From Pseudoalteromonas sp. S16_S37 (GTDB lineage: Bacteria; Pseudomonadota; Gammaproteobacteria; Enterobacterales; Alteromonadaceae), in contig NZ_JAAUWV010000003.1 in NCBI RefSeq assembly GCF_014694405.1, positions 158,046-222,045 on the forward strand: 64,000 bases of DNA, read 5' to 3'. Position numbers and translations under genes: made by a program. A model generated the notes under the pieces. The model saw only the letters and a list, made by a program, of their open reading frames with translations, searched no databases and was not told the DNA's origin. The first letter of the stretch is position 1, and every line of letters begins with the position of its first letter. Of the stretch, positions 1-9,402 are shown piece after piece.

Positions 1-18
1 TAAGATTAGGATCATCTA

Positions 19-483
19 ATGAACATTATTGAAGGTAACAAATATGCACCGGGCAAAAAATTTGCCATTGTTATTTCTCGTTTTAACGACTTTATTGGTA
101 AGAGTTTACTAGAAGGAGCTGTTGATGAGTTAAAACGTACTGGTGGCGTAAGCGATGAAGACATCACTGTGGTATATGTACCAGGTGCCGTTGAGTTACC
201 TTTAGCAGCAAAGCGTATTGCAATGAAAAAGCAGTTTGATGCCATCATTGCATTAGGTGTGATCATTCGAGGTGGTACACCACATTTTGATTTAGTTGCT
301 AATGAATCAAACAAAGGGTTGGCGAGTGTGTCTTTGGAGTATGATATTCCTGTTGCATTTGGCGTACTTACCACTGAAAGCATTGAGCAAGCCATAGAAC
401 GCGCGGGTACCAAAATGGGTAATAAGGGTGGCGAAGCTGCACTTGGCGCCTTGGAAATGGTAAACGTGCTAGAGAAAATTTAA
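19..483 (+). CDS. ribH: 6,7-dimethyl-8-ribityllumazine synthase
   Basis: Lumazine synthase, the penultimate step of riboflavin synthesis: it condenses the 5-amino-ribityl-uracil intermediate with 3,4-dihydroxybutanone phosphate in the cytosol. The 154-residue length is normal for the family. Characteristic segments are visible: SRFND near residue 20 (ribityl site), [12 protein letters not shown] around 54-65, and [14 protein letters not shown] around 76-90, which carries the catalytic His region. The gene is 11 bp upstream of nusB; the ribH-nusB pair is classic in proteobacteria and the rest of the rib operon presumably lies before the window. The ATG at 19 is the natural start. Identification is firm. 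Confidence 0.97.
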   Translation: MNIIEGNKYAPGKKFAIVISRFNDFIGKSLLEGAVDELKRTGGVSDEDITVVYVPGAVELPLAAKRIAMKKQFDAIIALGVIIRGGTPHFDLVANESNKGLASVSLEYDIPVAFGVLTTESIEQAIERAGTKMGNKGGEAALGALEMVNVLEKI

Positions 484-494
484 GAGGATCCTCT

Positions 495-905
495 GTGAAA
501 CCAGCAGCTAGACGTAAAGCACGTATATTGGCCTTGCAAGCCGTTTACTCATGGCAATTAAGTGGTAACCCAATCGCCGACATCGAACAACAAATGTTGA
601 TCGAAAATGATGTGTCTAAAGTAGACGTTGAGTATTTTAAAGATTTGGCACGTGGTGTCGCGGTTAATCAAAAACAACTTGATGAGATTGTTAAGCCACA
701 TCTATCAAGACCGTTCGATGATTTAGACGAAGTTGAACGTGCGGTATTAAGATTAAGCGCATACGAGCTTAAGTTCAGAGAAGATGTACCTTACAAAGTA
801 GCAATTAACGAAGGTATTGAGCTTGCCAAAATCTTTGGAGCCGAAGATAGCCATAAGTTTGTTAATGGTGTCTTAGATAAGGCTGTAAAAGAGTTGCGAA
901 AATAA
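495..905 (+). CDS. nusB: Transcription antitermination factor NusB
   Basis: All-helical RNA-binding protein that, with NusE (S10), binds boxA and supports antitermination on rRNA operons. The 136-residue product has the typical start ([20 protein letters not shown]) and the conserved C-terminal stretch with [18 protein letters not shown]. It starts at GTG 495, with a good Shine-Dalgarno (GAGGA, 484-488) located just after the ribH stop. A strong hairpin terminator follows at 921-943. Function comes from family knowledge; the sequence match is unambiguous. Confidence 0.97.
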   Translation: MKPAARRKARILALQAVYSWQLSGNPIADIEQQMLIENDVSKVDVEYFKDLARGVAVNQKQLDEIVKPHLSRPFDDLDEVERAVLRLSAYELKFREDVPYKVAINEGIELAKIFGAEDSHKFVNGVLDKAVKELRK

Positions 906-920
906 GGCAAATATAAGGAG

Positions 921-943
921 AGCCGGCGTTGGCCGGCTTTTTT
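921..943 (+). terminator. Rho-independent terminator between nusB and thiL
   Basis: Seven-bp GC stem (AGCCGGC 921-927 pairing with GCCGGCT 932-938), 4-nt loop and a run of six T at 938-943. It ends only 4 nt before the thiL ATG at 948, so thiL either depends on read-through or this hairpin acts as an attenuator. Confidence 0.85.
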
Positions 944-947
944 GTGT

Positions 948-1910
948 ATGAAGGAATTTGAACTTATAAATCGTTACTTTACTGGTCGTGGTATTTCGCG
1001 CCGAGATGTCGCGTTAGGGATAGGCGATGATTGTGCGCTTGTGAATGTGCCTGAAAACTGTCAGTTAGCTATTACGACAGATACGTTAGTTGAAGGTGTT
1101 CATTTTTTTGCTGACATACCACCACGTGCTCTCGGGCATCGAGTTATCGCAGTTAATTTGAGCGATTTAGCTGCGATGGGAGCGGAACCTGCTTGGTTAT
1201 CGATTGGATTAACTTTGCCAAGTATTAACGAGAAGTGGCTTGAAGAGTTTACCGATGGGATGCACGAAATAGCAGAATACTATAATGTGCAAATTATCGG
1301 CGGCGACACCACGCAAGGTCCGTTAACTATAACTGTGTGCGCTAAAGGCATTGTACCCAATGGCAAGGCGTTAACTCGCTCTGGTGCTAACAATGGCGAC
1401 TGGATTTATGTTACAGGCCCGCTGGGCGACTCAGGCTTAGCCATTGAAGCGCGTAAACAAGGCTGGCCTATCGCCGCAGAGCATCTTAAAAATGCCAATG
1501 AGCGCTTTCTTTACCCATCTCCAAGAGTAGCTGCAGGTCAAGTATTAAGAGGTGTTGCAACTTCTGCCATAGATATCTCAGACGGCTTACTCGCCGATTT
1601 ATCTCATATTCTAAGGCAATCAGGTGTTGGGGCTGTTATTCACGCCGATAAAGTGCCAACTTCTGCCGCACTTAATAGCTTAGAGAACGACGATATGCGT
1701 TTGCAGTTAGCATTGGCTTACGGCGATGATTACGAGCTGTTATTTACAGTCAGCGATGACAATAAATGCATGCTTGAAACAAAGCTTAATCAGTATGGGG
1801 TAGAGCCTGTGTGTGTTGGGCAAATTGTTAATAATGATGGCAGATTAGAGCTGCTAAATAACAATCAGCCATGGCCACTTCCTGAAGTGGGTTTTGAACA
1901 TTTTAGCTAG
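948..1910 (+). CDS. thiL: Thiamine-monophosphate kinase
   Basis: ATP-dependent kinase that turns thiamine phosphate into the cofactor thiamine diphosphate. The 320-residue product has the PurM/ThiL-type N-terminal motif GIGDDCALV, DTLVEGVHFF, the Asp-rich GGDTTQG near residue 120 and DISDGLLADL near residue 210, all metal/ATP-site elements. A TTG at 942 would add two residues but lies inside the terminator U-tract, so the ATG at 948 is preferred. No Shine-Dalgarno is visible in front of it, which is unusual. Downstream pgpA begins 8 bp after the stop. The nusB-thiL-pgpA order is standard in gammaproteobacteria. Confidence 0.95.
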   Translation: MKEFELINRYFTGRGISRRDVALGIGDDCALVNVPENCQLAITTDTLVEGVHFFADIPPRALGHRVIAVNLSDLAAMGAEPAWLSIGLTLPSINEKWLEEFTDGMHEIAEYYNVQIIGGDTTQGPLTITVCAKGIVPNGKALTRSGANNGDWIYVTGPLGDSGLAIEARKQGWPIAAEHLKNANERFLYPSPRVAAGQVLRGVATSAIDISDGLLADLSHILRQSGVGAVIHADKVPTSAALNSLENDDMRLQLALAYGDDYELLFTVSDDNKCMLETKLNQYGVEPVCVGQIVNNDGRLELLNNNQPWPLPEVGFEHFS

Positions 1911-1918
1911 GAGTTGGT

Positions 1919-2404
1919 TTGGCTAAGCAGTATAAATTTGATCTTAAACGCCCTCATCAGTTTTTTGGTTTAGGGTTTGGGCTTGGCTTATCGCCAGTTG
2001 CGCCGGGGACCATGGGGACTTTTGCCGCATTACCATTTATTTTTATCACCGCCACCTACCCACTTTGGTTGCAAATCGTGTTTGCGATAGTAATTAGCGT
2101 GTTTGGTTTGTGGGTCTGTGGACAAACCGCAAGAGACGTACAAGTACATGATCATCCGTCAATTGTTTGGGATGAGGTGGCTGGTTTCTATATCACCATG
2201 ATAGGGGCAGCGTTGAGTTGGCAGTCACTCATTGTGGGTTTTTTATTGTTTCGCTTTTTTGATATCGTAAAGCCAGGACCCATTAAAATGCTCGATAAAC
2301 GCTTACATGGCGGATTTGGCATAATGGCGGATGATATCCTTGCTGGTATTTTTTCATTAATTTGCTTGCAGGCTTTGTTTAAAACTGGTGTATTAACGTT
2401 CTGA
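1919..2404 (+). CDS. pgpA: Phosphatidylglycerophosphatase A
   Basis: Inner-membrane phosphatase that removes phosphate from phosphatidylglycerophosphate to give phosphatidylglycerol. The 161-residue protein has hydrophobic segments and the family motifs LGLSPVAPGTMGT near residue 24, VWDEVAGFY near 81 and RFFDIVKPGP near 115. The start is TTG at 1919, supported by TAGGAG (1908-1913) six nt upstream; no ATG is available nearby. It belongs to the ribH-nusB-thiL-pgpA operon and the next gene begins 16 bp after its stop. Confidence 0.95.
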   Translation: MAKQYKFDLKRPHQFFGLGFGLGLSPVAPGTMGTFAALPFIFITATYPLWLQIVFAIVISVFGLWVCGQTARDVQVHDHPSIVWDEVAGFYITMIGAALSWQSLIVGFLLFRFFDIVKPGPIKMLDKRLHGGFGIMADDILAGIFSLICLQALFKTGVLTF

Positions 2405-2420
2405 TATTAGGCTGAAAATC

Positions 2421-5400
2421 GTGTCAACTATGGATAGATTGTTTAGGTTTATAGTTTTTGTTGTAATTAGTTTTATGGCGCACGCAACGCACGCGTCTAT
2501 CAACGATTACGTTGTAAAACAGTGGAACTTACAAAATGGTTTGCCTTCTCAGTCTATCAAGAGCATTACCCAAGATAAGCAAGGCTATATTTGGCTTGCG
2601 ACTCAATTTGGTTTGAGTCGTTTTGATGGACAAAAGTTTACCAATTTAACGACCCAAAATACTGACTTTTTGCGCTCTAATGCCATTCATAAGTTGCTTG
2701 TTGGCACTGACGGCATGCTTTGGGTTGGGACTCGTCGCGGAGTTCATCGCTTAAACCCACAAACTTTTGAAGTTGAATCACTCAATATTTCAGGGCCTGT
2801 ACGAGATATTATTGAAGATAGTCAAGGTAGTATATGGATTGCTGCGAATGGTCTTCATTATATCTCTCACCAAAGTTTGGCACTTGCTAACGGCTCTGTA
2901 ACATCTCGCCGATTATCGGCGGTTAAAATCAACCAAATAGTGGGCGCTGTGTCTAAAATGGCATTAGCTAGCGATGGGATTTGGTTGGTGAATGAGCGAC
3001 ATTTACTAAAAATAAAACAAGCCAGTGCTTCAACTGAGAGTGCATTTAGATTGGAGCTATCCAGCCGTTTATCACTCCCGCAGCAACTTGCACAAACCAT
3101 TTTGCATGATCTTGCCTGGATAGATGGTCGATTGTTTTTGGCCACTGAGCTGGGCGCTTATTTTTTAGATATAGATGAAGTGCTTCGTCGCTATGATGCG
3201 ATAGGTAATACCGCTGTGTATAAATTTATGAGCGATGGCGAGGGTGGAATATGGGTGTCCACTTCAAATAGCCTAATGTTCAAAGAAGGCCGAGGAGCAT
3301 GGCAATCTGTCAGACCTGTACAATCTGAGCAAAGCGTTTGGTTTTCGGATATTTTCAAAGATAATGAAAATAATATCTGGTTAGCGAGCCTCAATGAAGG
3401 CCTGTGGTTCGCACATGCGGGCAAAGTTGAAAGATTTTCGCTCGGCAGCGATACCAATCAAGGTATAACCGCTATTACGCGCTCTCCAACGGGGCAAATT
3501 TGGGTTGCAAACCGTTATGGTATTGGTACTTTGGATGCCAGCGGACAATATCAACAAGTAATTGATATCAATAGTTTAGAGAGATTGACGGTTAACGATC
3601 TTGAGTTTCAGGGTGAGACTTTATTGATGGGAACTGACCGTGGTGTGTTGGTCTACGAGCAAGGAGAATTACGCAGCCTTCCGTACAGAGAATTACGTCA
3701 AAATCCGGTGTTTTCTATTAGTCCTTCAAATGAAGGCGGCGTGTGGTTTGGCACCGGTCGGGGTCTATATCGATTAGAGTATTCGGAGTTAACTCCGTTT
3801 AATTACAATACCTTTCTGGGTAGTCAATTTGTTACCTTTGTTGTTGATCTTCCTAACTTTGGTTTTATCGGTACTAACAAAGGTGCTTATCGCTATAACG
3901 AGCGAGGTATCGAAAAACTCGGTGGGCAGACATCACTAGAAAGTGCTTACATTACCAGCATATTTCACATCCAAGATGTTGCGACTTTGATTGGTTCTTG
4001 GAGTGACGGTCTTTTTTATCTGACTGCACAAGGGCAGTGGCACCAGTTAGACGCATCGAACGGGTTGCCGTATGGTTCCATCACATCCCTACATTACGAT
4101 AAGCAGCTACAACAAGTATGGGTGGGTACAAAAAAGGGTGTGTACCGAATGCCTGTCGAACAATTTAAAGGGCCAATAACCAATCTAAAAGTGGATCAAG
4201 TCATTAGCCAATTTGATAGACAACTTGACGGTAAAGCGAGTCGTTGTTGTTCTGGCTTTGGACATGATGCAGTGATGGAAACCATGGACGCAATTTGGTA
4301 TCCCAGTTCCCAAGGCGTTGTAAAAATACCCAAAAATATGCAGTTGTTTGGCTCTGACGAACTGACTTTGAAGCTTGAAGCCCTATTTACGCCCGAACGT
4401 AGGCTATCGGGCAACGAATTGGAAAGTAAAATATTTCTAAATACTGCTGAGCGAGACTTAACGGTACAGTACACTGCGATTGATTTTTATGCGCCGCAAA
4501 GTGTTGAATTTAGATATAGATTGTTAAGCAATGGCATAACTAGCGCAGATTGGCGCGAAACACAACGGCGTCAAGATGCTATCTATACCAATTTATCGCC
4601 AGGTGAATATACCTTTGAGCTACAAGCCAAAAGACGTGGTCAAGACTGGCAAGCTGCTACCAAGAAGCAAATTAACATTTTTATACCCAGAAGATTTGAT
4701 GAGACCATGTACTTTAGGTTACTTATCACCTGTGGGTTTGCATTCTTATTTTATCTCATATTTTGGGTATTTAGAGCCCAAGAACGCAGAAAGCATCAAG
4801 CCTTAGAAGATTTGGTTGCAGAGCGCACGACTGAGCTTCGCAAAGCCAATGAAAAACTGAATCAGGTTAATACCCAACTTAAACTTGTGAGCCATACCGA
4901 TGAGTTGACAGGGCTACGTAGCCGTCGGTTTTTGTTCGACCAACTACCGAAAGATGTTGAGCATTTCCAGCGTAATGCTCAGTCATTGCAGCAGCAGAAT
5001 AAGAGCTTGGTGTTGATGATCTTAAACATTGATAAATTCAGCAAAGTAAATGACGCATATGGACCGCTTGGTGGTGATAGCTGCTTACAGCAAATGGCTG
5101 CGTTATTGAACTCTCGCACTCAAGGTTCAGACTATGTTGCTCGATGGAGTGGTGATGAGTTTTTACTGTTACTAAGAGATTTCAAACGCGATGATGTAGA
5201 AAGTTATGCAAGAGAGTTATGTAAGGCTGTTGCTGATTTTGACTTTAAGTTGCCCAATGGTAAGTCTTTGGCATTAAGTGTGTCGATGGGCTGGTCGCTA
5301 TATCCGTTGCCTTTGCTTGGCGGTCAAGTTATAGGTTGGGAAGCATCTGTTAATCTAGCTGATATTGCTTTGCACCAAGTTAAGCAACGTGGCGGCGATG

Positions 5401-5528
5401 GTGCTGCAACAATTACCTTTGATGATCAGCTCGATGCCTTTGAGTTTGAACAAAGCAGTAATATCGAGTCCCAACTTGAAGTACTGCAAAGTAATGGTTT
5501 AGCTGATGTGAAAGTTTGGATGCGCTAA
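2421..5528 (+). CDS. Beta-propeller sensor diguanylate cyclase (Reg_prop-Y_Y_Y-TM-GGDEF)
   Basis: Large (1035 aa) membrane sensor predicted to make cyclic-di-GMP. Domain order: signal peptide (about 1-27); some 650 residues of two-component-regulator propeller repeats (repeated WLAT/WVGT...G..RF patterns) in the periplasm; a Y_Y_Y beta domain (about 670-760); a transmembrane helix near 765-785; a coiled coil; and a C-terminal GGDEF domain (about 830-995). The active-site signature is SGDEF at residues 910-914 rather than GGDEF. The inhibitory I-site position reads QGSD, so the Arg needed for product inhibition is absent. Start is GTG 2421; ATG 2430 is the alternative. Its 3' end overlaps the convergent gene at 5525-5824 by 4 bp. 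Ligand unknown. Confidence 0.88.
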   Translation: MSTMDRLFRFIVFVVISFMAHATHASINDYVVKQWNLQNGLPSQSIKSITQDKQGYIWLATQFGLSRFDGQKFTNLTTQNTDFLRSNAIHKLLVGTDGMLWVGTRRGVHRLNPQTFEVESLNISGPVRDIIEDSQGSIWIAANGLHYISHQSLALANGSVTSRRLSAVKINQIVGAVSKMALASDGIWLVNERHLLKIKQASASTESAFRLELSSRLSLPQQLAQTILHDLAWIDGRLFLATELGAYFLDIDEVLRRYDAIGNTAVYKFMSDGEGGIWVSTSNSLMFKEGRGAWQSVRPVQSEQSVWFSDIFKDNENNIWLASLNEGLWFAHAGKVERFSLGSDTNQGITAITRSPTGQIWVANRYGIGTLDASGQYQQVIDINSLERLTVNDLEFQGETLLMGTDRGVLVYEQGELRSLPYRELRQNPVFSISPSNEGGVWFGTGRGLYRLEYSELTPFNYNTFLGSQFVTFVVDLPNFGFIGTNKGAYRYNERGIEKLGGQTSLESAYITSIFHIQDVATLIGSWSDGLFYLTAQGQWHQLDASNGLPYGSITSLHYDKQLQQVWVGTKKGVYRMPVEQFKGPITNLKVDQVISQFDRQLDGKASRCCSGFGHDAVMETMDAIWYPSSQGVVKIPKNMQLFGSDELTLKLEALFTPERRLSGNELESKIFLNTAERDLTVQYTAIDFYAPQSVEFRYRLLSNGITSADWRETQRRQDAIYTNLSPGEYTFELQAKRRGQDWQAATKKQINIFIPRRFDETMYFRLLITCGFAFLFYLIFWVFRAQERRKHQALEDLVAERTTELRKANEKLNQVNTQLKLVSHTDELTGLRSRRFLFDQLPKDVEHFQRNAQSLQQQNKSLVLMILNIDKFSKVNDAYGPLGGDSCLQQMAALLNSRTQGSDYVARWSGDEFLLLLRDFKRDDVESYARELCKAVADFDFKLPNGKSLALSVSMGWSLYPLPLLGGQVIGWEASVNLADIALHQVKQRGGDGAATITFDDQLDAFEFEQSSNIESQLEVLQSNGLADVKVWMR

Positions 5529-5824
5529 GCGCGTCTGAACAGCCATCGAAAATACATCACCCAATCGGCCGCTAATGAATAAAATGGATGACTAAAGGTA
5601 GCGGGGCGATTACGCTCAAACGCAAAGTGACCGAGCCAAGCAAAGCCATAACCACAGAGTGGCATTAAAATAACAAACAATAAGCTTTGCCAATAAAGCG
5701 CCGCAAGTAGGTTAGCTAATACCAATGTACTACCTAGATAATGACAAGCTCGACACCATGGGTGTTGGTGTTGTTCTAAATAGTATGGGTAAAACGCTCG
5801 GAATGTGGCAAATTGACGTGGCAT
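5525..5824 (-). CDS. Mpo1-like (DUF962) small membrane protein
   Basis: A 99-residue protein with conserved His residues before and between hydrophobic segments (FYPYYLEQHQHPWCRACHYLG near residues 11-31, then GHFAFERNRPATF near 65-77). This is the layout of DUF962/YGL010w-type proteins, whose yeast member Mpo1 is an iron-dependent 2-hydroxy fatty acid dioxygenase. Two membrane segments are likely (about 32-60). The gene lies downstream of dxs on the same strand but is separated from it by a strong terminator. Family assignment is good; enzymatic activity is inference. Confidence 0.75.
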   Translation of the reverse strand: MPRQFATFRAFYPYYLEQHQHPWCRACHYLGSTLVLANLLAALYWQSLLFVILMPLCGYGFAWLGHFAFERNRPATFSHPFYSLAADWVMYFRWLFRRA

Positions 5825-5840
5825 AGGAAACCTTAAAAGA

Positions 5841-5864
5841 AAAAAGGAGCATATGCTCCTTTTT
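5841..5864. terminator. Perfect-palindrome terminator after dxs
   Basis: Twelve-bp perfect palindrome: AAAAAGGAGCAT (5841-5852) followed directly by its complement (5853-5864). It overlaps the dxs stop codon. On the minus strand it is followed by a T-rich tail, so it should terminate dxs transcription before the Mpo1-like gene. Confidence 0.85.
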
Positions 5865-7722
5865 ATAGAATCTCTTGAAGCTTTTTCAAGATATTTTGTT
5901 CATCCAGTCCCATTTCGGCGTGCATTTGCTCTTGCGTGCCATGTTTTATGAACTCATCGGGTAGGCCAAGATGGGTCATCTTCACTGATACACCAATGCT
6001 TGCGTAAAACTCGCTAACAGCGCTACCAGCACCGCCAGCAATTGCATTGTCTTCTAGCGTTACTACGTGCTCATGTGTTGCGAGTAGCTCTTGTAGTAGC
6101 GTGGTATCAAGTGGTTTTACAAAGCGCATATCAACTAACGTTGCGTTGCATTGCTCGGCGGCAAGTTTGGCATTATGCAATAGCGTACCAAAGCTGAGAA
6201 TAGCTAGTTTTTCACCGGCTCTGATAACTCTTCCTTTACCAATAGCCAGCGGCTGCATTGTTAATTCAATACTTGCATCTCCAGCACTGCCACGCGGGTA
6301 GCGGACCGCAGCGGGACCGTTGTGTAGGTAGCCTGTATGGAGCATTTGACGGCATTCATTAGTATCACTTGGCGCCATAATAACCATATTTGGAATGCAT
6401 CGCATAAAGCTTAAATCATAGGCACCTTGGTGAGTTTCACCATCAGCACCAACTACACCAGCACGATCTACAGCGAATAGTACTGGCAGGTTTTGCAGTG
6501 CAACATCATGGATCAATTGGTCATAGGCACGTTGCAAGAAGCTTGAGTATATTGCAACCACTGGTTTCAACCCTTCACAGGCAAAGCCCGCTGCAAGTGT
6601 CACGGCATGTTGCTCTGCAATCGCCACATCAAAATACTGATCTGGGTATTCTTTAGAGAAACGCACCATACCAGAACCTTCACGCATGGCAGGCGTAATC
6701 GCCATTAAGTTTTTATCATCTTGGGCTTGATCACATAACCAATCCCCAAAAACTTTAGAAAAACTTGGCGCGCTAGGTGCTGATTTAGGCAAACTATGGA
6801 TGCTTGGATCAAACTTAGGCACCGCATGATACCCAATTGGATCTGCTTCGGCTGGTTTGTAGCCTTTACCCTTTTGCGTTTTGATGTGCAGTAGCTGAGG
6901 GCCTTTTAGGTTGCGCATATTGCGCAGCGTATCGACGAGCATATTTACATCATGGCCATCAATTGGGCCGATATAATTAAGGCCTAGCTCTTCAAAAAAT
7001 GTCCCTGGGATCACCATGCCTTTGAGGTGCTCTTCCATTCGACTGGCTAGTTCTTTGACTGGTGGTACACCTGATAGTAAACGCTTACTTCCTTCACGGA
7101 TGTTTGTATAAAAGCTACCCGATAAAATACGTGCAAAGTGGTTGGTTAGTGCACCGACATTTTCAGAAATAGACATTTCATTATCGTTAAGCACAATCAG
7201 CATATCTGATTTTACATCACCTGCGTGGTTCATGGCTTCGAAGGCCATGCCCGCGGTAATGGCTCCGTCACCTATCACAGCAACTGTTTTTCTGCCTTTA
7301 CCTTCTTTTTGTGCGGCAATAGACATTCCCAGCGCTGCAGAAATAGAGGTACTAGAGTGGCCAACACTGAAAGTGTCGTATTCACTTTCTTCACGGTATG
7401 GAAATGGATGCAATCCGTCTTTTTGACGTATGGTATGAATTTGATCTCGTCTACCAGTAAGAATCTTATGTGGATAAGCTTGATGGCCTACATCCCAAAT
7501 AAGTCTATCTTCCGGTGTGTTATAAACATAATGAAGAGCAACAGTAAGTTCAACTGTGCCAAGACCTGAGGCGAAGTGGCCACTACTTTGTGACACTGAG
7601 TTGAGTAAATACTCTCTAAGCTCATTACTAAGTGTGATAAGTTTGTGCTGCGGTATCTTTCGCAGTTGCTTTGGGTTGTCAGCCAAAGCCAATAAGGGGT
7701 ACTTGCTACTATCCAATTTCAT
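5863..7722 (-). CDS. dxs: 1-deoxy-D-xylulose-5-phosphate synthase
   Basis: First enzyme of the non-mevalonate isoprenoid pathway: it joins pyruvate and glyceraldehyde-3-phosphate using thiamine diphosphate. The 619-residue protein has the ThDP-binding segment [15 protein letters not shown] followed by NDNEMSIS, a transketolase-type pyrimidine domain with [15 protein letters not shown], and a C-terminal domain. The ATG at 7722 gives the expected N-terminus ([15 protein letters not shown]); a TTG at 7758 would add 12 unlikely residues. It is the last gene of the xseB-ispA-dxs run, so isoprenoid precursor and chain-building enzymes are encoded together. Confidence 0.97.
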   Translation of the reverse strand: MKLDSSKYPLLALADNPKQLRKIPQHKLITLSNELREYLLNSVSQSSGHFASGLGTVELTVALHYVYNTPEDRLIWDVGHQAYPHKILTGRRDQIHTIRQKDGLHPFPYREESEYDTFSVGHSSTSISAALGMSIAAQKEGKGRKTVAVIGDGAITAGMAFEAMNHAGDVKSDMLIVLNDNEMSISENVGALTNHFARILSGSFYTNIREGSKRLLSGVPPVKELASRMEEHLKGMVIPGTFFEELGLNYIGPIDGHDVNMLVDTLRNMRNLKGPQLLHIKTQKGKGYKPAEADPIGYHAVPKFDPSIHSLPKSAPSAPSFSKVFGDWLCDQAQDDKNLMAITPAMREGSGMVRFSKEYPDQYFDVAIAEQHAVTLAAGFACEGLKPVVAIYSSFLQRAYDQLIHDVALQNLPVLFAVDRAGVVGADGETHQGAYDLSFMRCIPNMVIMAPSDTNECRQMLHTGYLHNGPAAVRYPRGSAGDASIELTMQPLAIGKGRVIRAGEKLAILSFGTLLHNAKLAAEQCNATLVDMRFVKPLDTTLLQELLATHEHVVTLEDNAIAGGAGSAVSEFYASIGVSVKMTHLGLPDEFIKHGTQEQMHAEMGLDEQNILKKLQEIL

Positions 7723-7843
7723 GGTATCAATTATGTGTCCTACGCAAACTTCGCACAATTATATACAAAGGCTGCCGTTAGTTTTATTTATTTATACAAA
7801 TTAGCCATTAATTTGTCATGAACAGCGATTTTTTTAGCGCTAT

Positions 7844-8731
7844 TTAATATTTTCTTTCAATAATATAATGCGCTAAGTCGGCTAAAATGGTGGTGTCTTG
7901 CCCTATTTCATCTAGTGCTGCAATCGCGTCATTGATCAATGCTTGCGCTTTGTTTTTAGCGCCGTCTAAACCAAGTAATGCAGGGTAAGTAGATTTATTG
8001 TTTTCAATATCAGAGCCCTGTGGTTTACCAAGTGATAGGGTATCCCCTTCGATGTCTAAAATATCGTCTTGGACTTGAAAAGCGAGGCCAATATTTTCAG
8101 CATAACGGCGCAAAGCTTGAAGGGTTGATTGTTTAACATCGGAGGCACACAGCGCGCCTAACTCTATCGATGCTCCTAACAAAGCCCCTGTTTTTAGTTT
8201 ATGAATTCGCTCAAGTTCTTCTAGTGTAACGACTTTATTTGTGGCTGCAAGGTCAAGTGCTTGGCCGCCAATCATGCCTTCAATTCCCGAAGCTTTAGCT
8301 AATGTGTTTAACATTTTCACTTGCTGTGTGATAGGCACCTTGAAGGTATGTTCACTGAGTAATTCAAAGGCAATTGTTTGCAGGGCATCACCTGCCAAAA
8401 TTGCTTGTGCCTCATTAAAGGCTATATGACAAGTAGGCTTACCTCTACGTAGCTCATCATCATCCATTGCAGGTAAATCATCGTGTACTAAGGAGTAGCT
8501 ATGGATACACTCAATCGCAGCTGCTGCAATATCAAGGTCAGCTAAATGGGCCCCGAGCATTTGCCCTGTTGCATATACTAAAAATGGTCGTAAACGCTTT
8601 CCGCCATTATTGATACTATAAAACGTGGCTGCTTTGATGGTTTCATCGGTATCTAATGCGCGAGCAAAATAGTTCGCAATGGTATCTGTAATACGAGTTT
8701 GCGTGTGATTTAGTTGTTCTTTTAATTCCAC
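7844..8731 (-). CDS. ispA: Farnesyl diphosphate synthase
   Basis: Prenyl transferase that builds geranyl and farnesyl diphosphate from IPP and DMAPP, precursors of ubiquinone side chains and undecaprenyl phosphate. The 295-residue protein carries the bacterial first Asp-rich motif, DDLPAMD (D84, D85, D90, with four spacer residues), and the second Asp-rich motif DDILD near residue 218, plus GGKRLRP near 43 for IPP binding. It starts 3 bp after xseB and is followed 121 bp later by dxs. Confidence 0.97.
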   Translation of the reverse strand: MELKEQLNHTQTRITDTIANYFARALDTDETIKAATFYSINNGGKRLRPFLVYATGQMLGAHLADLDIAAAAIECIHSYSLVHDDLPAMDDDELRRGKPTCHIAFNEAQAILAGDALQTIAFELLSEHTFKVPITQQVKMLNTLAKASGIEGMIGGQALDLAATNKVVTLEELERIHKLKTGALLGASIELGALCASDVKQSTLQALRRYAENIGLAFQVQDDILDIEGDTLSLGKPQGSDIENNKSTYPALLGLDGAKNKAQALINDAIAALDEIGQDTTILADLAHYIIERKY

Positions 8732-8734
8732 TGT

Positions 8735-8977
8735 TTATTCCACATCACCTTGAAATGGGACCGCAGAACTTTGGCTATCATTAGCCATTAGGATAGAGAC
8801 TTTTTGTTCAGCTTGTTGCAGTTTATTACTGGATGAATTTGCTAAAGCAATCCCTCTTTCAAACTGTTTTAAAGATTGCTCTAGAGTCAATGTACCTTGC
8901 TCCATTGACTGAACGATTCCTTCTAGTTCTGCCATTGCTTCTTCAAAACTCAGATTGTCTGGTTTTTTTGTTGCCAT
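8735..8977 (-). CDS. xseB: Exodeoxyribonuclease VII small subunit
   Basis: Small helical subunit (80 aa) of exonuclease VII, which degrades single-stranded DNA with the XseA subunit encoded elsewhere. The conserved core is visible: LSFEEAMAELEGIV near residues 9-22 and LEQSLKQFERGIAL near 37-50. First gene of xseB-ispA-dxs. Start ATG 8977, divergent from pomA 425 bp away. Confidence 0.95.
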   Translation of the reverse strand: MATKKPDNLSFEEAMAELEGIVQSMEQGTLTLEQSLKQFERGIALANSSSNKLQQAEQKVSILMANDSQSSAVPFQGDVE

Positions 8978-9402
8978 GATATTGTCTCGTTTGTGATTAC
9001 TGCCAACATTTGAGCATGCTGAGCTTTTGTGTATTTATTCGCGCATTTTAGCAGGGCTGAAGCTGCGTAGCATAGCTAATCTGCAATAACCTTTCTACCC
9101 AGAAAGCCATCAAGTTCTAGCTAAGCGCCCAATTTTAGGGGCAATATGGGGTAAGGTCAAAGTTTGCAGCTCGCTTTTACTATACTATCCCAAAACGTCG
9201 ATAAACCTAAGTGCGGGTGTCGCTCGCAATTTTAGTGCTTTTTCATATAATTGATTTAAGATATTCAGTAGCTTGCCGATAGTTAATAGTGGTTCATAAG
9301 CATTGCTTTATGTTCAATAATTTATGGCACACCTTTTGTATGCCTTATCAGCATGAGTCGCTTGGGCAAGAATTAGAATAGATAAAACTCTCTGGAGGGT
9401 AT
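8978..9402. promoter_or_regulatory. Divergent intergenic region xseB / pomA
   Basis: 425 bp without a credible gene. It must hold the promoters of the leftward xseB-ispA-dxs operon and of rightward pomAB. I see a candidate sigma-28 promoter (9257-9282), reported separately, and the pomA ribosome-binding site GGAGG at 9394-9398. No RNA gene or long repeat is evident. Confidence 0.6.
9257..9282 (+). promoter_or_regulatory. Candidate sigma-28 (FliA) promoter of pomAB
   Basis: GCCGATAG at 9275-9282 differs by one base from the FliA -10 consensus GCCGATAA. It is preceded at 10-nt spacing by TAAGATAT (9257-9264), a 5/8 match to the -35 consensus TAAAGTTT. The position, about 120 bp before a flagellar stator gene, fits a late flagellar promoter. 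The weak -35 keeps confidence moderate. Confidence 0.45.

Noticed and set aside
12..413. 133-codon antisense ORF covering ribH
   Set aside because: Antisense shadow of a complete lumazine synthase gene.
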